Part shown: positions 12,845-13,630 of the stretch, in pieces | Position numbering within the stretch: the first letter of the stretch is position 1 | Layout of the letters: the number at the start of each line of letters is the position of its first letter | NCBI GenBank assembly: GCA_017939855.1 | Contig: JAGAZW010000168.1 | Coordinates: 1 to 13,630, forward strand | DNA from: Clostridia bacterium | Lineage (GTDB): Bacteria; Bacillota; Clostridia; Oscillospirales; Acutalibacteraceae | Direction: 5' to 3' | DNA length: 13,630 nucleotides | Made by a program: the position numbers and the translations under genes | Notes under the pieces: generated by a model | The model's database searches: none | What the model saw: the letters and a program-made list of their open reading frames with translations, nothing else | Told to the model about the DNA's origin: nothing

Positions 12845-12877
12845 TGATACAGATTATGTTATAAGGAGTTTTTTACG

Positions 12878-13393
12878 GTGTTTAAGGTCAATGATACGGT
12901 GCTTTACGGTTCTCAGGGCGTTTGCAGAATCAAGGCAATTGAAATAAAGGAAATAGGCAAGAAAAAAAGGAGTTATTATGTTTTGCGCCCAATATATCAG
13001 GAAAGCAGTACCATTTTTGTGCCTGTTGATAATGAAAATCTCGTTTCAAAAATGCACAATGTTATGTCTATAGAAGAAATAAAGAATCTTATAATTGATA
13101 TGCCAAAGTACGATACGGTATTTGAAACGGATGATAGTCTTCGCCGCAACAGCTACAGAGAGATTCTATCTTCGGGCGACAGAGTAGCGATAGCGTCTGT
13201 TATAAAGTCTTTATATTCAGAGCAACTGCGACGCAAAGAAACGGGTAAAAAACTTCCCCTCGCCGATGAGCAAATTTTAAATCATGCTGAAAACCTATTA
13301 TGTAATGAATTGGCTTTAGTACTTAACATAGAACCACAGCAGGTTATCTCATTTATAAATGAACAAATTGAACTTAACGCTTTAAATCGCTAA
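12878..13393 (+). CDS. CarD/CdnL-family RNA polymerase-binding regulator
   Basis: This 171-residue protein starts F-K-V-N-D-T-V-L-Y-G-S-Q-G-V-C-R-I, the pattern of the CarD/TRCF N-terminal RNA-polymerase-interaction domain (about 1-60, small beta barrel). A helical C-terminal domain (about 70-165) has alternating charged and hydrophobic residues, with R-R-N-S-Y-R-E-I-L-S-S-G-D near 89-101. Family proteins bind the RNA polymerase beta subunit and stabilise promoter open complexes, often at rRNA promoters. The full length matches CarD (about 160-170), and no helicase domain is attached, so it is not a TRCF fragment. The start is GTG at 12878 with AAGGAG at 12863-12868. It appears monocistronic. 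A new promoter begins 9 bases after its stop. Confidence 0.88.
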   Translation: MFKVNDTVLYGSQGVCRIKAIEIKEIGKKKRSYYVLRPIYQESSTIFVPVDNENLVSKMHNVMSIEEIKNLIIDMPKYDTVFETDDSLRRNSYREILSSGDRVAIASVIKSLYSEQLRRKETGKKLPLADEQILNHAENLLCNELALVLNIEPQQVISFINEQIELNALNR

Positions 13394-13401
13394 ATTAACA
13401 C

Positions 13402-13430
13402 TTGACAAATTGGGAAAAGAGGAGTATTAT
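13402..13430 (+). promoter_or_regulatory. Promoter for the Tyr-rich leader
   Basis: TTGACA (13402-13407), 17-bp spacer and TATTAT (13425-13430). Transcription should begin near 13437, just ahead of the leader peptide ribosome binding site. Confidence 0.85.
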
Positions 13431-13467
13431 ATCAAGTGAAAAATCTATTTCAAAAGGAGTGACACAG

Positions 13468-13536
13468 GTGTTCGTATTTGCTAACTATTATTACTACTAC
13501 TTTACTATGGACTGCCCGTGCACTCACAAGGCTTAA
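13468..13536 (+). CDS. 22-residue Tyr/Phe-rich leader peptide
   Basis: A short frame opens with GTG at 13468, 8 bases after AAGGAG (13454-13459). It encodes 22 residues: Phe at codons 2, 4 and 12, five consecutive Tyr codons at 7-11 (13486-13500), then a Cys/Pro/Thr tail and TAA at 13534-13536. The run of one amino acid beside a terminator is the mark of leader peptides that sense charged tRNA, as in pheL, hisL and leuL. I infer that stalling at the Tyr codons, possibly Phe too, governs the downstream terminator. The controlled gene begins beyond the window. Aromatic amino acid synthesis or uptake, or a Tyr-tRNA synthetase, would fit. Confidence is high that it is a leader, lower on the sensed amino acid. 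Confidence 0.8.
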   Translation: MFVFANYYYYYFTMDCPCTHKA

Positions 13537-13568
13537 ATTTAAGTCTTAAAGTTTTGTATGGACGGTCC
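13509..13568 (+). promoter_or_regulatory. Candidate antiterminator pairing in the Tyr leader
   Basis: Segment 13509-13522 (starting in the leader coding sequence, after the Tyr codons) can pair with 13555-13568: 13 of 14 positions pair, including three G-T wobbles, with one C-A mismatch. The second strand overlaps the first 3 bases of the terminator (13566-13568). A ribosome reaching the stop would cover part of the first segment, while one stalled at the Tyr codons would leave most of it free. Confidence 0.55.
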
Positions 13569-13615
13569 GCAATGCTATGCTTTTAAAAAGCGATAGTTTG
13601 CGGATTTTATTTTTT
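13566..13615 (+). terminator. Attenuator terminator behind the Tyr leader peptide
   Basis: TCCGCAA (13566-13572) pairs with TTGCGGA (13598-13604). Inside, CTAT (13575-13578) pairs with ATAG (13593-13596) and GCTTT (13579-13583) with AAAGC (13587-13591), with a one-base bulge. A T-rich tract follows at 13605-13615. A GAAAGGA at 13619-13625 is the ribosome binding site of the next gene, which starts beyond the window. Confidence 0.88.
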
Positions 13616-13630
13616 CTTGAAAGGAAAAGA

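Noticed and set aside
13402..13630. T-box or other riboswitch at the window end
   Set aside because: No T-box consensus word or known riboswitch core is present. The leader peptide frame with its ribosome binding site explains the region better.

Overview
The window looks like chromosomal DNA from a low-GC Gram-positive bacterium of class Clostridia, possibly an Oscillospiraceae/Ruminococcaceae-type gut organism. The grounds are AT-rich intergenic DNA, strong GGAGG-type ribosome binding sites, consensus -35/-10 promoters with 17-bp spacers, an L10-leader attenuator before rplJ-rplL, a CarD-family regulator, and class II fructose-bisphosphate aldolase. Genus is not resolvable from the sequence alone. 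I see no transposase, phage gene, CRISPR array or rRNA.

Layout. 1-693: 3' part of an acyltransferase-fold (2-oxoacid dehydrogenase E2-like) gene, then a terminator. 773-1636: class II fructose-bisphosphate aldolase, with a terminator that also faces the next operon. 1694-3612 (minus strand): a PqqD-like protein whose stop overlaps the start of a fused permease/ATPase ABC transporter. A divergent promoter region at 3661-3703 separates it from a plus-strand operon at 3740-6248: small membrane protein, bifunctional NAD(P)HX repair enzyme and lipoprotein. 6320-6484 is an isolated 54-residue membrane protein with its own promoter and a strong hairpin behind it. 6603-8235 holds a cytidylate-kinase-like protein and galE. 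8230-8527 has a tRNA-Arg(CCG) enclosed by two palindromic repeat units. 8756-9502 is an alpha/beta hydrolase with its own promoter. 9688-10534 is the ribosomal pair rplM-rpsI, followed by a terminator. 10705-11475 is a membrane-anchored cell-wall amidase, convergent with rplJ-rplL (minus strand, 11550-12503), which are driven by a consensus promoter and an L10-leader attenuator. 12878-13393 is a CarD-like RNA-polymerase-binding regulator.

The last 230 bases are the most interesting. A consensus promoter leads into a 22-codon leader peptide with five consecutive Tyr codons and three Phe codons. Behind it lie a candidate antiterminator, a Rho-independent terminator and a ribosome binding site for a gene just beyond the window. 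This has the architecture of ribosome-mediated transcription attenuation responding to Tyr (and perhaps Phe) charging.

Most genes are housekeeping (glycolysis, NAD(P)H repair, translation, cell wall). The less ordinary parts are the orphan PqqD/ABC pair with its overlapping divergent promoters, the palindromic repeats around the tRNA, and the terminal Tyr-rich attenuator.
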